From contig JAIRXS010000025.1 of NCBI GenBank assembly GCA_031268145.1, positions 1-33,174 on the forward strand: a stretch of DNA of 33,174 nt. The letters run 5' to 3'. The DNA comes from Candidatus Endomicrobiellum siamense. GTDB taxonomy: Bacteria > Elusimicrobiota > Endomicrobiia > Endomicrobiales > Endomicrobiaceae. A program made the position numbers and the translations under genes. The notes under the pieces are model-generated. The model made no database searches. It was not told the DNA's origin and worked only from the letters and a program-made list of their open reading frames with translations. Below are positions 18,167-26,995 of the stretch, piece after piece; the stretch's first letter is position 1; every line of letters begins with the position of its first letter.

Positions 18167-19077
18167 AGAAGTTATTTGTTTTAGGTAGTATTTTATTTCT
18201 TTTAATTCTGTTTTTAGTGTTTCTTTTAATTTTTTCTTTTAAAAATTTAAAAGACAATAATAAAGCTTTAAAATATTTTAATAAAGGAGATTTTAAAGCA
18301 GCGTCTAAAATTTTTAATAAGATAGTTAAAAATAATCCTAACAATAACGATATTTTAATAAATTCTTCAGGAGTAGACTATAAACTTAATAAGTTTGATG
18401 AAGCTAAATCAAAGTATAATAGAGTTATAAGTTCTTCATCATCTACTCAATCTGATAAATTTATAGCTTATTACGATTTAGGTGATGTTGAGTTTAAACA
18501 AGGAAATCTTAAAGAAGCTGTAGATTTTTATAAAGAAGCTTTGAAAATAAATCCAAGCGATAAAGACTCAAAATATAATTTAGAGCTTGCTTTGAAAAAA
18601 TCAAATGAAAAAAGTCCATCTCAAAAGCAAGATGAAAAGCAAAAACAAAAACAAAATGAAGATAAACCTCAAGAAAATAAAAAAGCACAAGATTTAAAAA
18701 AGCAAATGGAACAGAACGATAAAGCTCAAGAGAAAAATAAAAAACAACAAGAACAGGAAAACAAAAATTCTAAAGGAAATAATGAACAAAAATCTAAACA
18801 ACAGGAGAATTTAGAAAAGGAAAAACAAAGACTTGAAAAACAAAGACAAGAAATAAGCGATAAAATAAAAGACTTGCAAAATGAAAAATTAAACAAGAAT
18901 AAAAATATTGATAACATACAAAAAAATAAAAATATACCTAAAGAATCTGAAAAAGAAAATAAAGATACACCTACTTCCGTGATCTTAAATTATTACAACG
19001 AATCAGATAAGAATACACAAAGACCAAAAAAGAATTTTAAAGGATACCAAGTAACTCAAATGCAAAAGGATTGGTAA
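18163..19077 (+). CDS. batC: BatC-like TPR protein with long charged coiled coil
   Basis: 304 residues. One N-terminal membrane helix (about 4-25) is followed by TPR-type repeats at about 32-65 and 101-134 (YYDLGDVEFKQGNLKEAVDFY is the clearest), then roughly 120 residues almost entirely of Lys, Gln, Glu and Asn (146-265) predicted as coiled coil or disorder. The tail ends in KDW. TPR proteins at this operon position are named BatC. The low-complexity stretch is in frame throughout. GAGGAG at 18151-18156 and the ATGA overlap fix the ATG at 18163 rather than an upstream TTG at 18121 inside batB. Confidence 0.85.
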   Translation: MKKLFVLGSILFLLILFLVFLLIFSFKNLKDNNKALKYFNKGDFKAASKIFNKIVKNNPNNNDILINSSGVDYKLNKFDEAKSKYNRVISSSSSTQSDKFIAYYDLGDVEFKQGNLKEAVDFYKEALKINPSDKDSKYNLELALKKSNEKSPSQKQDEKQKQKQNEDKPQENKKAQDLKKQMEQNDKAQEKNKKQQEQENKNSKGNNEQKSKQQENLEKEKQRLEKQRQEISDKIKDLQNEKLNKNKNIDNIQKNKNIPKESEKENKDTPTSVILNYYNESDKNTQRPKKNFKGYQVTQMQKDW

Positions 19078-19078
19078 A

Positions 19079-20821
19079 ATGTTTAAGAAAATATGTTGTT
19101 TTATTGCTTTGATAATATTGTCAGTTATAACATATGCGGATTCCATTTCTTTTAAAGCTTTTGTTGATAAAAAAGAGGTACCGTTAAATGAATCTTTTGT
19201 ATATTCAATTACATTGAGCGGAGACGGTGCTAAACTTCCTGAACATCAAATATCAAATTTAACAGATTTTACAAAATTTGGCACATCTACTTCTCAAAGC
19301 ATGTCTGTAATAAATGGCAAAACTAATGTAAGTGTGACATATAAGTATACTCTAGGGCCAAAAAGAATAGGGAAGTTTACTATACCTCCAGCAAGAATAA
19401 CTTATAAAGGGAAAACATATCTTACTGAAACTATAGACATTGAAGTTACTTCTGCGCAAAGCGCTCAGACTTTACCATATTCAAACGCAAGACCTACCCA
19501 GTCTAATCCTCCTGGCAAGGCTTTTGCGAAAGCTTCTGTGAATAAAAAAATAATTTATGAAAACGAAAAATTAATTTATAAATTTAGTTTTTATACGAAT
19601 GTAGATTTAGTATCCAATCCAGAATATTTTCCACCAAGTTTTGCAGGCTTTTGGAATGATGGTTCTAAGCCAAAAAATCGTTTTGAAATTGTTGATGGAA
19701 TAAATTATCGTGTAGATGAAATAGAAACTATATTGTATCCAATAGAGTTAGGTTTAAAAACTATACCTCCAGCAAAAATAAAAATAGCTATTATGGATTT
19801 TTCTTCTCCAGACGATATGGGCGACTTTTTTAGTTTATTTTCAAATATGGGTCGCGGGCAGACTAAAATATTAGAAACAAAGCCAATTAATATAGAAGTA
19901 GTTCCTTTGCCAAAAACTAATAGGCCAGTTGATTTTTCTGGCGCAGTGGGAGATTTTAAAATATCTTCTTCTTTAGATAAAAAACAAGCTAAAACAAGTG
20001 AGCCTATCACCTTAACAGTTACAGTCAAAGGCAATGGAAATATGAAAAGTGTTACTGGAATAAATTTTGACTCTTATGAAGGTTTTAAAAAATATGAGAC
20101 AATAGTTTCAAACGACTCAGAAAATGTAAAAGAATTTAAAACAATATTTATTCCTCTAGTTGCAGGAAGTCAGGAGATTCCATCAGTAAGTATTCCATTT
20201 TTTAATCCTGTTAAAAGAAAATATGAAACTATAAAAACTTTTGCGCAAAAAGTTGAAGTAACAGGAGAAACTGTAAGTATTAGCAATTTTGATAGCACTA
20301 GCTCTTCGGGTAACGTTATACGCCAAGATATAAATTATAATAAGCGAATTGACAATATAAATTTAAATAAAGGATATTTGTTAAAAAATCCAAAATTCTA
20401 TTTAATATTTGTTCCTTTTATTGGTTTATTACTTTTTAGCATTTGTTATAAAATATACAAAAATAAATATTTTAATAATAGTACAAATTATAAGAAAACT
20501 CATTTGCGTGATATCTGGAAATTAATTAAAGAATCTGAAATAGAAATTGGTAAAGATAATTATAAGCAAGCTTTAGATTTTATAAATATGGCATTTACTA
20601 AATTTTTAGACTATCAGATAAAAAAAGACTCTCGGGAGCTATCTAAAAATATAGTAATGGAAGAGCTTAAGAAATTGAAATTAAACAATGAAATGACTGA
20701 TAAAATATTAACAATTTTTGAACGACTTAATTTCTATAAATACTCTTCTGTTGATTTAAACAAAGATAGCGTACATGAGTTAATAAATGACATTAAGCGT
20801 ATTGTATCAGATATACAATAA
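19079..20821 (+). CDS. batD: BatD-like protein (oxygen-tolerance family)
   Basis: 580 residues. The signal peptide (1-21, ending TYADS) is followed by tandem Ig-like beta domains: VDKKEVPLNESFVYSITLSG, then KRIGKFTIPPARITYKGKTY, and further repeats with LTVTVKGNGNMKSV and IPLVAGSQEIPSVSIPFF. A membrane helix lies at about 440-460 and a cytosolic helical tail of about 120 residues follows. This is BatD architecture: a large periplasmic part that may contact BatA/B. It starts one base after the TPR gene, with AAGGA at 19066-19070 upstream. It is the last gene of the operon and converges on the minus-strand protease nine bases beyond. No terminator hairpin is visible there. Confidence 0.87.
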   Translation: MFKKICCFIALIILSVITYADSISFKAFVDKKEVPLNESFVYSITLSGDGAKLPEHQISNLTDFTKFGTSTSQSMSVINGKTNVSVTYKYTLGPKRIGKFTIPPARITYKGKTYLTETIDIEVTSAQSAQTLPYSNARPTQSNPPGKAFAKASVNKKIIYENEKLIYKFSFYTNVDLVSNPEYFPPSFAGFWNDGSKPKNRFEIVDGINYRVDEIETILYPIELGLKTIPPAKIKIAIMDFSSPDDMGDFFSLFSNMGRGQTKILETKPINIEVVPLPKTNRPVDFSGAVGDFKISSSLDKKQAKTSEPITLTVTVKGNGNMKSVTGINFDSYEGFKKYETIVSNDSENVKEFKTIFIPLVAGSQEIPSVSIPFFNPVKRKYETIKTFAQKVEVTGETVSISNFDSTSSSGNVIRQDINYNKRIDNINLNKGYLLKNPKFYLIFVPFIGLLLFSICYKIYKNKYFNNSTNYKKTHLRDIWKLIKESEIEIGKDNYKQALDFINMAFTKFLDYQIKKDSRELSKNIVMEELKKLKLNNEMTDKILTIFERLNFYKYSSVDLNKDSVHELINDIKRIVSDIQ

Positions 20822-20830
20822 AGGGTCTCT

Positions 20831-22072
20831 CTAAAGTAAATACAAAAGATTTATAGTTTTTATTCTCTCTAGGGTTGGCGGATGAGAATATTCTAAAAAT
20901 ATTTTAAATTTATGCGGATAAAGATTAGACAAATTATCTACTGACAATTTTTTTAATGCATTTATCATGTCTTGAGGGTGTTTATATGTTGTTACTGCAT
21001 ATGAATCGGCTTCAAATTCATGTTTTCTAGAAAAATAACTACCTATAACAGAAAGAACTAAAGAAATTGGTGAGTACAGAAATGCAAAAAATATAACCCC
21101 TGCATAAATTGGTTGAGAATTCAACAAAAATGCGTCATATAGCCAAGTTTTGTTAATAAAAATAGATAAAATGTATAACATCAATCCTGTAGAAGCAAAA
21201 GAAAAAATCATATGTTTTATTATGTGTCCGAGCTTAAAATGTCCCATTTCATGTGCTAGGATACTTGTCAACTCTTCTACAGTATGTTTTTGTATAAGGG
21301 TGTCAAACAAAACTATTCTGCGATACTTACCAAACCCTGTAAAGAAAGCGTTTGATTTACTTGAACGTTTTGAACTGTCCATTTTGAAAAGACCTTTCAT
21401 TTTAAAGTTTTCTTTTTTTGCGTAAGTTTCAATGGAAGTTTTTAACTGTCCGTCTTCTAACGGTGTATACTTATTGAATAAAGGCATTATAGCTATGGGC
21501 GCTATAAAAGTTAAAAAAAGTTGAAAAACAACAACAGTAATAAATGCATAAAACCAAGCTAGGTTTGAAGAATTTGTAAAAAACCACAATATTAAAGCAA
21601 ATATCAGAGAAAATATTGATAAAGTTATAAGTTGTGATTTTATCCAATCAGAAATAAAAGTTTTCAAAGACATTTTATTAAAACCAAATTTTTCTTCTAT
21701 AACAAATACAGAATAAAGAGAAAAAGGTATTTTAATGATCTCAGAAATCAAAAGCAGTATATTTGCAAAGATTAAACCTGTTATAATATTGCCAAAGCCA
21801 AAAGATATAGCGATATTATTTACATAGTTAAACCCGCCTAAAACTATAAAAAGTATCTGGATAAGTATGGTAATTGTTGAAGAAACTAAAGAAAAGTTTG
21901 TGTTTGTTTTAAGATACTTCTGGGATTTTTCATATTTTTCTTTATCAAAATAATTTTCAAACTCTATTGGTATATTATTTGTTATGTTTTTGACATTTAG
22001 TAAATCTGCAATTGTCTTTATAAGATAAATAGAAACTATAAAAGATAAAACAATGTAAGTATAAATATTCAT
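20831..22072 (-). CDS. M48 (Ste24/CAAX prenyl protease-type) membrane metalloprotease
   Basis: 413 residues with several membrane helices (about 3-22, 63-80, 95-118, 148-167, 172-197, plus two near 287-307 and 322-345). The zinc motif is HEMGH at 274-278, with the third ligand region EFEAD at 352-356 (Glu 352 as ExxxD), and the C-terminal YSHPPTLERI signature. Ste24 enzymes clip proteins at or within the membrane. In bacteria without prenylated proteins the likely role is membrane-protein quality control, as for HtpX or LoiP relatives. TTGGAGA (about 22079-22086) precedes the ATG. The gene is transcribed alone, away from tmk, and converges with the bat operon. Confidence 0.92.
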   Translation of the reverse strand: MNIYTYIVLSFIVSIYLIKTIADLLNVKNITNNIPIEFENYFDKEKYEKSQKYLKTNTNFSLVSSTITILIQILFIVLGGFNYVNNIAISFGFGNIITGLIFANILLLISEIIKIPFSLYSVFVIEEKFGFNKMSLKTFISDWIKSQLITLSIFSLIFALILWFFTNSSNLAWFYAFITVVVFQLFLTFIAPIAIMPLFNKYTPLEDGQLKTSIETYAKKENFKMKGLFKMDSSKRSSKSNAFFTGFGKYRRIVLFDTLIQKHTVEELTSILAHEMGHFKLGHIIKHMIFSFASTGLMLYILSIFINKTWLYDAFLLNSQPIYAGVIFFAFLYSPISLVLSVIGSYFSRKHEFEADSYAVTTYKHPQDMINALKKLSVDNLSNLYPHKFKIFLEYSHPPTLERIKTINLLYLL

Positions 22073-22094
22073 ATGCTTTTCTCCAAAAGTTAAT

Positions 22095-22123
22095 TTGTTT
22101 GTATTGTAGCATTTTTATATAAT
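22095..22123 (+). promoter_or_regulatory. Promoter toward tmk operon
   Basis: TTGTTT at 22095-22100 and TATAAT at 22118-22123 are 17 bases apart on the + strand. Transcription would begin near 22130, about 130 bases before tmk, reading through a short open frame. It overlaps the minus-strand promoter of the protease gene. Confidence 0.55.
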
Positions 22124-22130
22124 TAAACAA
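22103..22130 (-). promoter_or_regulatory. Promoter of the M48 protease gene
   Basis: On the minus strand TTGTTT (22130-22125) and TACAAT (22108-22103) are separated by 16 bases. The start point would be near 22096, about 24 bases before the ATG. The two divergent promoters share the same bases, so RNA polymerase cannot occupy both at once. Confidence 0.5.
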
Positions 22131-22272
22131 TCTATTTAAAGATTATAAATGCGCAATTATATTAGTAAACGATGTTTTAATAGAATTAGTAGAAACTAGT
22201 CTCTCTGAAGAACAAATATGGGATGAAGATGAAACTTTAAAGAACGGTGTTTTATATAAAAATGAAAACTAA
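22123..22272 (+). pseudogene. Short open frame without start codon, upstream of tmk
   Basis: Between a TAA at 22120 and a TAA at 22270-22272 one frame is open for 49 codons and contains ELVETSLSEEQIWDEDETLK. It has no ATG, GTG or TTG, so it cannot be translated normally. It overlaps the start of tmk by 11 bases in a different frame. It may be the remnant of a small gene whose start has been lost, or chance. I recognise no family. Confidence 0.25.
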
Positions 22273-22900
22273 AAACCTTTTTATAACTATTGAGGGTGGG
22301 GAAGGGTCAGGTAAAACAACACAATCTAAACTTTTAAAAGAGTATTTAGAACATAAAGGGTATAGTGTTGTGCTAACTAGAGAGCCTGGAGGCACAGCTA
22401 TAGCTGAAGCTATTAGAAATATGCTTTTAAATCCAAACTCAAATCTTACAGCGGAAGCGGAGTTGTTTTTATATGAAGCCGCAAGATGTCAACATATAAA
22501 AGAGGTTGTTATACCAGCTTTAAAAAAAGGCTCAGTTGTTATTTGCGATAGATTTACTGATGCTAGTGTAGCTTATCAGGGATATGCAAGAAAATTAGAT
22601 ATTTTGCTTATAAATAAACTTAACAGCGCTGCGTCTTTTGGAGTTAAACCCATAGTAACTATATATTTAGATACTGACCCTTTAAAAGGACTAAATAAAG
22701 CAAAAGATTTAAATAAAGAATTCTATGGTAAAAAAGGCGATAGAATTGAAAGAGAATCTTTGAAATTTCACAAGGATGTAAGAAAAGGATATTTAGAGCA
22801 AGCAAAAAAATACTTTAATAGAATAAAAGTAGTTAAAACTCAAAGTTCTCCAGAAAAAACACATAAACTGATAAAAAAAATTATAGATACGGTTTTATAA
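22262..22900 (+). CDS. tmk: Thymidylate kinase
   Basis: 212 residues from the ATG at 22262. The P-loop EGGEGSGKTTQ covers 11-21, followed by TREPGGT, DRFTDASVAYQGYAR (the DRY-like motif) and a lid with KKGDRIERE. It phosphorylates dTMP to dTDP for DNA synthesis. A GTG at 22247 would add five residues; neither start has a clear Shine-Dalgarno, but conserved family spacing to the P-loop favours 22262. The stop overlaps the holB start (TAATG). The order tmk-holB-PSP1-metG-tatD parallels B. subtilis tmk-holB-yaaT-metS-yabD. Confidence 0.94.
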   Translation: MKTKNLFITIEGGEGSGKTTQSKLLKEYLEHKGYSVVLTREPGGTAIAEAIRNMLLNPNSNLTAEAELFLYEAARCQHIKEVVIPALKKGSVVICDRFTDASVAYQGYARKLDILLINKLNSAASFGVKPIVTIYLDTDPLKGLNKAKDLNKEFYGKKGDRIERESLKFHKDVRKGYLEQAKKYFNRIKVVKTQSSPEKTHKLIKKIIDTVL

Positions 22901-23850
22901 TGTTTAGTAATATTTTAGGCCAGAAAAAAGTAAAACAAATACTTAAAGAGCAAATAAAAAACAATAAAATTGTTCATGCCTATATTTTTATGGGGCAGGA
23001 TGGTGTTGGCAAGCGTTTAATGGCGCAAGAATTTGCCAAAACGCTCAATTGTGTAATAAACGATTTTACAAATACAGATATTGGTGCTTGTGGTAAATGT
23101 TTGTCTTGTCAAAAAATATCTCAAGGTGCTAGTCCTGACTTGCATTTTATAGATTTTATGAAACAAGCGCAATTACAAGAAGAAGATTTAGAAAAACAGA
23201 AAGTATTAAAAATAGAAACTATAAGATATATGCAAAAAGCTATTTCAACAAAAAGTCACGAATCTAAATGGAAAATTTTTGTAATAGATCCAGCTGAGAA
23301 AATGAACATTGCAGCGGCAAATTCTTTACTTAAAACATTAGAAGAACCTCCAGACAATACGATTATAATTCTAATTGCGCGACATAAAGAAACTATCCCT
23401 AAAACGGTAGTATCGCGTTCTCAGGTTTTATTTTTTGCACCTATAGATCAACAAGAAATAATTTCTTGGCTCATGTTAAATAAGTCTTTAGACTCTAGCC
23501 GCGCGCAGGAAATAGCAAATTTAAGTGAAGGATCTTTAGGCAATGTGATAAAATTTTTAGAAGAAAATGAAAAAGAAAGTTTATCTTTATGGCAAAAATT
23601 AAAAGCCAAGAATCTTACCATTTCAGATATTTTAGAGCTTTCAAAAGCGTATGCGAAAAGTGGTGCATTAGAATGTATAGATGCTATGCATACTCAAGTT
23701 AAAAAAGAATTTAGAGTGTTTCCTCAAGAAACTTTAAAACCTTTAGAATTGTTAAATGAATATAGATCTTTTGTATTAAAAAATGCAAATGGACAGACAG
23801 TATTAGATAATTTATTTTTCGATTTATACGAACTAAACAAAAGTAAGTAA
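22900..23850 (+). CDS. holB: DNA polymerase III delta-prime subunit
   Basis: 316 residues of AAA+ clamp-loader fold. The P-loop-like segment GQDGVGKR is at 32-39, a zinc module has CGKCLSC at 64-70 with a preceding Cys at 51, the Walker B region is IFVIDPAEKMN, sensor 1 is NSLLKTLEEPP, and the conserved SRC-like turn appears as VSRSQ. Delta-prime is the stator of the clamp loader; with HolA (12126) two subunits of that machine are in this window. The start is shared with the tmk stop. Length and lack of a long C-terminal tail distinguish it from DnaX. Confidence 0.9.
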   Translation: MFSNILGQKKVKQILKEQIKNNKIVHAYIFMGQDGVGKRLMAQEFAKTLNCVINDFTNTDIGACGKCLSCQKISQGASPDLHFIDFMKQAQLQEEDLEKQKVLKIETIRYMQKAISTKSHESKWKIFVIDPAEKMNIAAANSLLKTLEEPPDNTIIILIARHKETIPKTVVSRSQVLFFAPIDQQEIISWLMLNKSLDSSRAQEIANLSEGSLGNVIKFLEENEKESLSLWQKLKAKNLTISDILELSKAYAKSGALECIDAMHTQVKKEFRVFPQETLKPLELLNEYRSFVLKNANGQTVLDNLFFDLYELNKSK

Positions 23851-23868
23851 TAGTTAATGGAGATTATT

Positions 23869-24678
23869 ATGTTAACGATTGTAGCGGTAATAGTCAGAAG
23901 AATAAAAGATAAAATATATGCAGACGCAGGTAAGTTAAACTTGAAATTAAATGATAAAATTATAGTTGAAACAGAACACGGTGTTGAATATGGATTGGTA
24001 TGCGAAATAGCAAAAAATTTTGTAAAAGAGAAAGAATCTATAGGGAAAGTGATAAGAAAACTTACAGAAGACGATAAAAGGAAGTTAGCTGACAATCAAA
24101 GAAGAAACTTAAGAGTGCAAGCTACAGTATTTCAAAAAGTAAGAGAATATAAACTAGATATGAAACTTACTTGTGTAAGTTATACTTTTGATCGCTCAAA
24201 ACTTTTTGTTTATTACACGTCAGAATCCAGAGTAGATTTTAGAGAACTAATTAAAGATTTAGGACATACTTTAAAAACTAGAATACAAATGGTTCAAATA
24301 GGTGTTAGAGATGAATCCAAAATTATAGGTGGCATAGGAACCTGCGGACAAGTGTTATGTTGTAGAAGCTTTTTGAGAGATTTTAGTTCTGTAACAATAG
24401 ATATGGCTAAAGAACAAGATTTATCTTTAAACACATCTAAACTTTCAGGACTTTGTGGCAGACTTATGTGTTGTATAGCTTATGAGAATGACACTTATAA
24501 AAACATAAAAAAAGATTTGCCAGCACTTGGTTCAACTATTTCTACTCCAGGTGGTAAAGGTAAACTGGCAGCGATTGATTGTATAAGAGAATGTGTCAGT
24601 ATAGATTTTGAGGAAAAATTTTTTAAAGTATTTACAATTAAACAAATTAAAAGTATGAATAATAAGGGCGATAAATGA
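23869..24678 (+). CDS. ricT: PSP1-domain protein, RicT/YaaT homologue
   Basis: 269 residues. The N-terminal beta region (GKLNLKLNDKIIVETEHGVEYG) is typical of PSP1/RicT. The C-terminal half carries the conserved cysteines GTCGQVLCCRSFLRDF and LSGLCGRLMCCIAYE. In B. subtilis RicT forms the RicA-RicF-RicT complex, binds iron-sulfur clusters and promotes RNase Y-dependent mRNA maturation; RicA and RicF are not seen here. The start is chosen at 23869 because GGAG (23859-23862) lies six bases upstream; an ATG at 23857 lacks a ribosome site. The stop overlaps the metG start (ATGA). Confidence 0.88.
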   Translation: MLTIVAVIVRRIKDKIYADAGKLNLKLNDKIIVETEHGVEYGLVCEIAKNFVKEKESIGKVIRKLTEDDKRKLADNQRRNLRVQATVFQKVREYKLDMKLTCVSYTFDRSKLFVYYTSESRVDFRELIKDLGHTLKTRIQMVQIGVRDESKIIGGIGTCGQVLCCRSFLRDFSSVTIDMAKEQDLSLNTSKLSGLCGRLMCCIAYENDTYKNIKKDLPALGSTISTPGGKGKLAAIDCIRECVSIDFEEKFFKVFTIKQIKSMNNKGDK

Positions 24679-26207
24679 AATTTTATATTACAACTCCAAT
24701 TTATTATGTCAACGATATACCTCATATAGGGCATTCTTACACTACAGTGGTAGCAGATATTTTAGCAAGATGGAAACGTTTAAATAACTATGATGTGTTT
24801 TTTCTTACTGGCACAGACGAACACGGCACAAAAATTGCTCAAGCTGCAAAAGAGAAAGGTGTTGCACCTTATGAGCTTTGCAATCAAATGAGCTCAAAGT
24901 TTAAAGAAGCTTGGCAGCTTTTAAATATCTCTTATACTAATTTTATAAGAACAACAGATAATAAACATTTTGAATCTGTAGAGAAAATAGTACAGATATT
25001 GTTTGATAAAGGTTTAATATTTAAGAAAAAATACGAAGGGTTTTATTGTGTTGGTTGTGAGAGATTTTATGTTTCTAAAGATTTAGATGAGAATGGGTGT
25101 TGTTTTTTACATAAAACAAAACCTGTTTTACAATCTGAAGAAAACTATTTTTTTAGAGTTTCTCAGTTTGAAGGAGATCTTCTAGAAAGAATAACAAATC
25201 TAAACCACAAAGAGCATATTCAAATATTGCCAGAAGAAAGAAGAAATGAAATTATAGGGAAATTAAAACTTGGATTAGAAGATATAAGTATTTCAAGAAC
25301 TGCTATAGACTGGGGAATCCCTTTACCTTTTGATAAAAGCCAGACTGTATATGTATGGATTGATGCTTTGATAAACTATTTAACAGGGATAGGTTTTCCT
25401 AAAGGCGAATTTAAAAAGTATTTGCCAGTGGACGTTCATTTAATGGCTAAAGATATTTTGTGGTTTCATAGCGTGATATGGCCTGCTATTTTAATGGGGA
25501 CTGATCTAGACCTTCCTAAAAAAATATACTCACACGGTTTTTTTACTTTAAATGGCAATAAAATGTCTAAGTCTTTAGGCAATGTTATTTCTCCTGAAGA
25601 ACTTGTAAATAAATACGGTGTGGATTCTGCTAGATATCTTACAGTTACACTTATTCCTTTTGGTCCAGATGGAGATATTTCGTGGGAAAGTCTAACTTTA
25701 AAATATAATACAGATCTAGCTAATAATCTTGGAAACTTGCTCTCAAGAACGCTCAAAATGGCGGAAAAAAATTTTAATAATACAATTCCACAAACAATTC
25801 CTGATTTATCTCTTGTTAAACAAGTTGGGAATATTTTTAAAGAAAATTTTGCTTACAATATGGATAATATTGCTCTGCATAAAGCTGCAGAAAATTTGCA
25901 AAGCGCAATTACTCTTGTAAATCAACAAATAGAACGTGATGCCCCTTGGAAACTTGCTAAAACAGATAAAGAAAAATTAGCAGTTAGTGTTTATTCTTAT
26001 TTACAAGCTATAGATCTTATTGCAATACATTTATTGTGCTTTATGCCGGAAATTGCACAAAAAATTTGGTTTTTGGCAGGTGCAAGTGGAGACATACAAG
26101 AAATAGCAAAGAAATATTTTAATAGTTTTAATATTCCAGATGAAGGTTTTTCTATTGTAAATGCTAAATTGGGAAATTCAGAGATATTGTTTCCTAGAAT
26201 ATCTTAA
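24675..26207 (+). CDS. metG: Methionyl-tRNA synthetase (short form)
   Basis: 510 residues. HIGH is at 17-20 (IPHIGHSYT), KMSKS at 296-300 (NKMSKSLGN), a knuckle domain has YCVGCERF and GCCFLH, and the anticodon-binding helical domain shows NLLSRTLKM and QQIERDAPWKLAK. It charges initiator and elongator tRNA-Met. The protein stops after the anticodon domain and lacks the C-terminal tRNA-binding (OB) extension that makes the E. coli enzyme 677 residues long; this short form is common. AAGGG at 24664-24668 precedes the ATG, which overlaps the ricT stop. Confidence 0.95.
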   Translation: MKFYITTPIYYVNDIPHIGHSYTTVVADILARWKRLNNYDVFFLTGTDEHGTKIAQAAKEKGVAPYELCNQMSSKFKEAWQLLNISYTNFIRTTDNKHFESVEKIVQILFDKGLIFKKKYEGFYCVGCERFYVSKDLDENGCCFLHKTKPVLQSEENYFFRVSQFEGDLLERITNLNHKEHIQILPEERRNEIIGKLKLGLEDISISRTAIDWGIPLPFDKSQTVYVWIDALINYLTGIGFPKGEFKKYLPVDVHLMAKDILWFHSVIWPAILMGTDLDLPKKIYSHGFFTLNGNKMSKSLGNVISPEELVNKYGVDSARYLTVTLIPFGPDGDISWESLTLKYNTDLANNLGNLLSRTLKMAEKNFNNTIPQTIPDLSLVKQVGNIFKENFAYNMDNIALHKAAENLQSAITLVNQQIERDAPWKLAKTDKEKLAVSVYSYLQAIDLIAIHLLCFMPEIAQKIWFLAGASGDIQEIAKKYFNSFNIPDEGFSIVNAKLGNSEILFPRIS

Positions 26208-26224
26208 TACTAGAAGAAAATAAA

Positions 26225-26995
26225 ATGATCATAGACACGCATGCGCACATTACAGATGTAAAATTTGATAGTGATAGAAATGCTGTTATACAAAGAGCTT
26301 TTAATGCTGAAATTGGTAGATTGATAGAAATTTCTTGTGAAATGTATTATTGGGACAGGTCTTTAGAACTTTTAAAACAAGACAATATTTTTGTGTCTTT
26401 TGGTATTCATCCTATAGATGTTTTAAAAGCAGTTAAGAACGATTACGGAAAATTAGAATCTTTAATTTGTAACGAAAAATGTATAGCTGTTGGCGAGGTA
26501 GGGTTAGATTATCATTATGATAGTTCTAAAAGAAATATTGACGCTCAAAAAGAATCTTTAGGAATTCAATTTAATCTTGCTAAAAAATATAATAAGCCAG
26601 TTATAATACATTGTAGAGACGCTTATGACGATATGCTTACATTTCTAAAAAAACAGACCAATGTTCCTAAAGGCGTGATACATTGTTTTTCTGGTAATTT
26701 AAGTCAAGCAAAAATTTTTGTTGAATTAGGTTTTTGTCTTGGTATAGATGGGCCAGTTACATATAAAAAGTCGGATAGTTTAAAAGAAGTTGTTAAAAAT
26801 ATAGAAATAAGTAAGTTGTTGGTAGAAACGGATTGCCCATATCTTACTCCTCAAAAACACAGAGGGAAGCGCAATGAGCCTGCTTATATAGTAGAGATTT
26901 TAAAAGAAATTGCAAATATTAAAGGCATGGATTTAGAAATAGTAGAGAAAGTAACAACTCAAAATGCTTTAGACTTATTTGAGGGAATAAAATGA
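26225..26995 (+). CDS. tatD: TatD-family metal-dependent hydrolase / DNase
   Basis: 256 residues. The metal-binding motifs of the TatD amidohydrolase fold are all present: DTHAHI at 4-9, FGIHP, AVGEVGLDYHYD, PVIIHCRDAYDD, GVIHCFSG and LVETDCPYLTP. TatD proteins are 3'-5' exonucleases that remove damaged or fragmented DNA; some act on tRNA. It lies 17 bases after metG, as yabD follows metS in B. subtilis, and overlaps the radical SAM gene by four bases, a pairing that recurs in many genomes. Confidence 0.94.
   Translation: MIIDTHAHITDVKFDSDRNAVIQRAFNAEIGRLIEISCEMYYWDRSLELLKQDNIFVSFGIHPIDVLKAVKNDYGKLESLICNEKCIAVGEVGLDYHYDSSKRNIDAQKESLGIQFNLAKKYNKPVIIHCRDAYDDMLTFLKKQTNVPKGVIHCFSGNLSQAKIFVELGFCLGIDGPVTYKKSDSLKEVVKNIEISKLLVETDCPYLTPQKHRGKRNEPAYIVEILKEIANIKGMDLEIVEKVTTQNALDLFEGIK

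Noticed and set aside
18600-18960. A-rich, repetitive-looking stretch, considered as a tandem repeat or expansion
   Set aside because: It encodes a continuous Lys/Gln/Glu coiled coil in the TPR protein; there is no fixed repeat unit at DNA level.
20822-20880. Possible bidirectional terminator between batD and the M48 protease gene
   Set aside because: The similar blocks (TCTCTCTA twice) are direct repeats, not inverted, and form no stem.
23724-24095. Long open frame on the minus strand across the holB-ricT junction
   Set aside because: It is the shadow of two well-supported plus-strand genes, with Ser/Ile/Phe-rich composition typical of antisense reading and no ribosome site.
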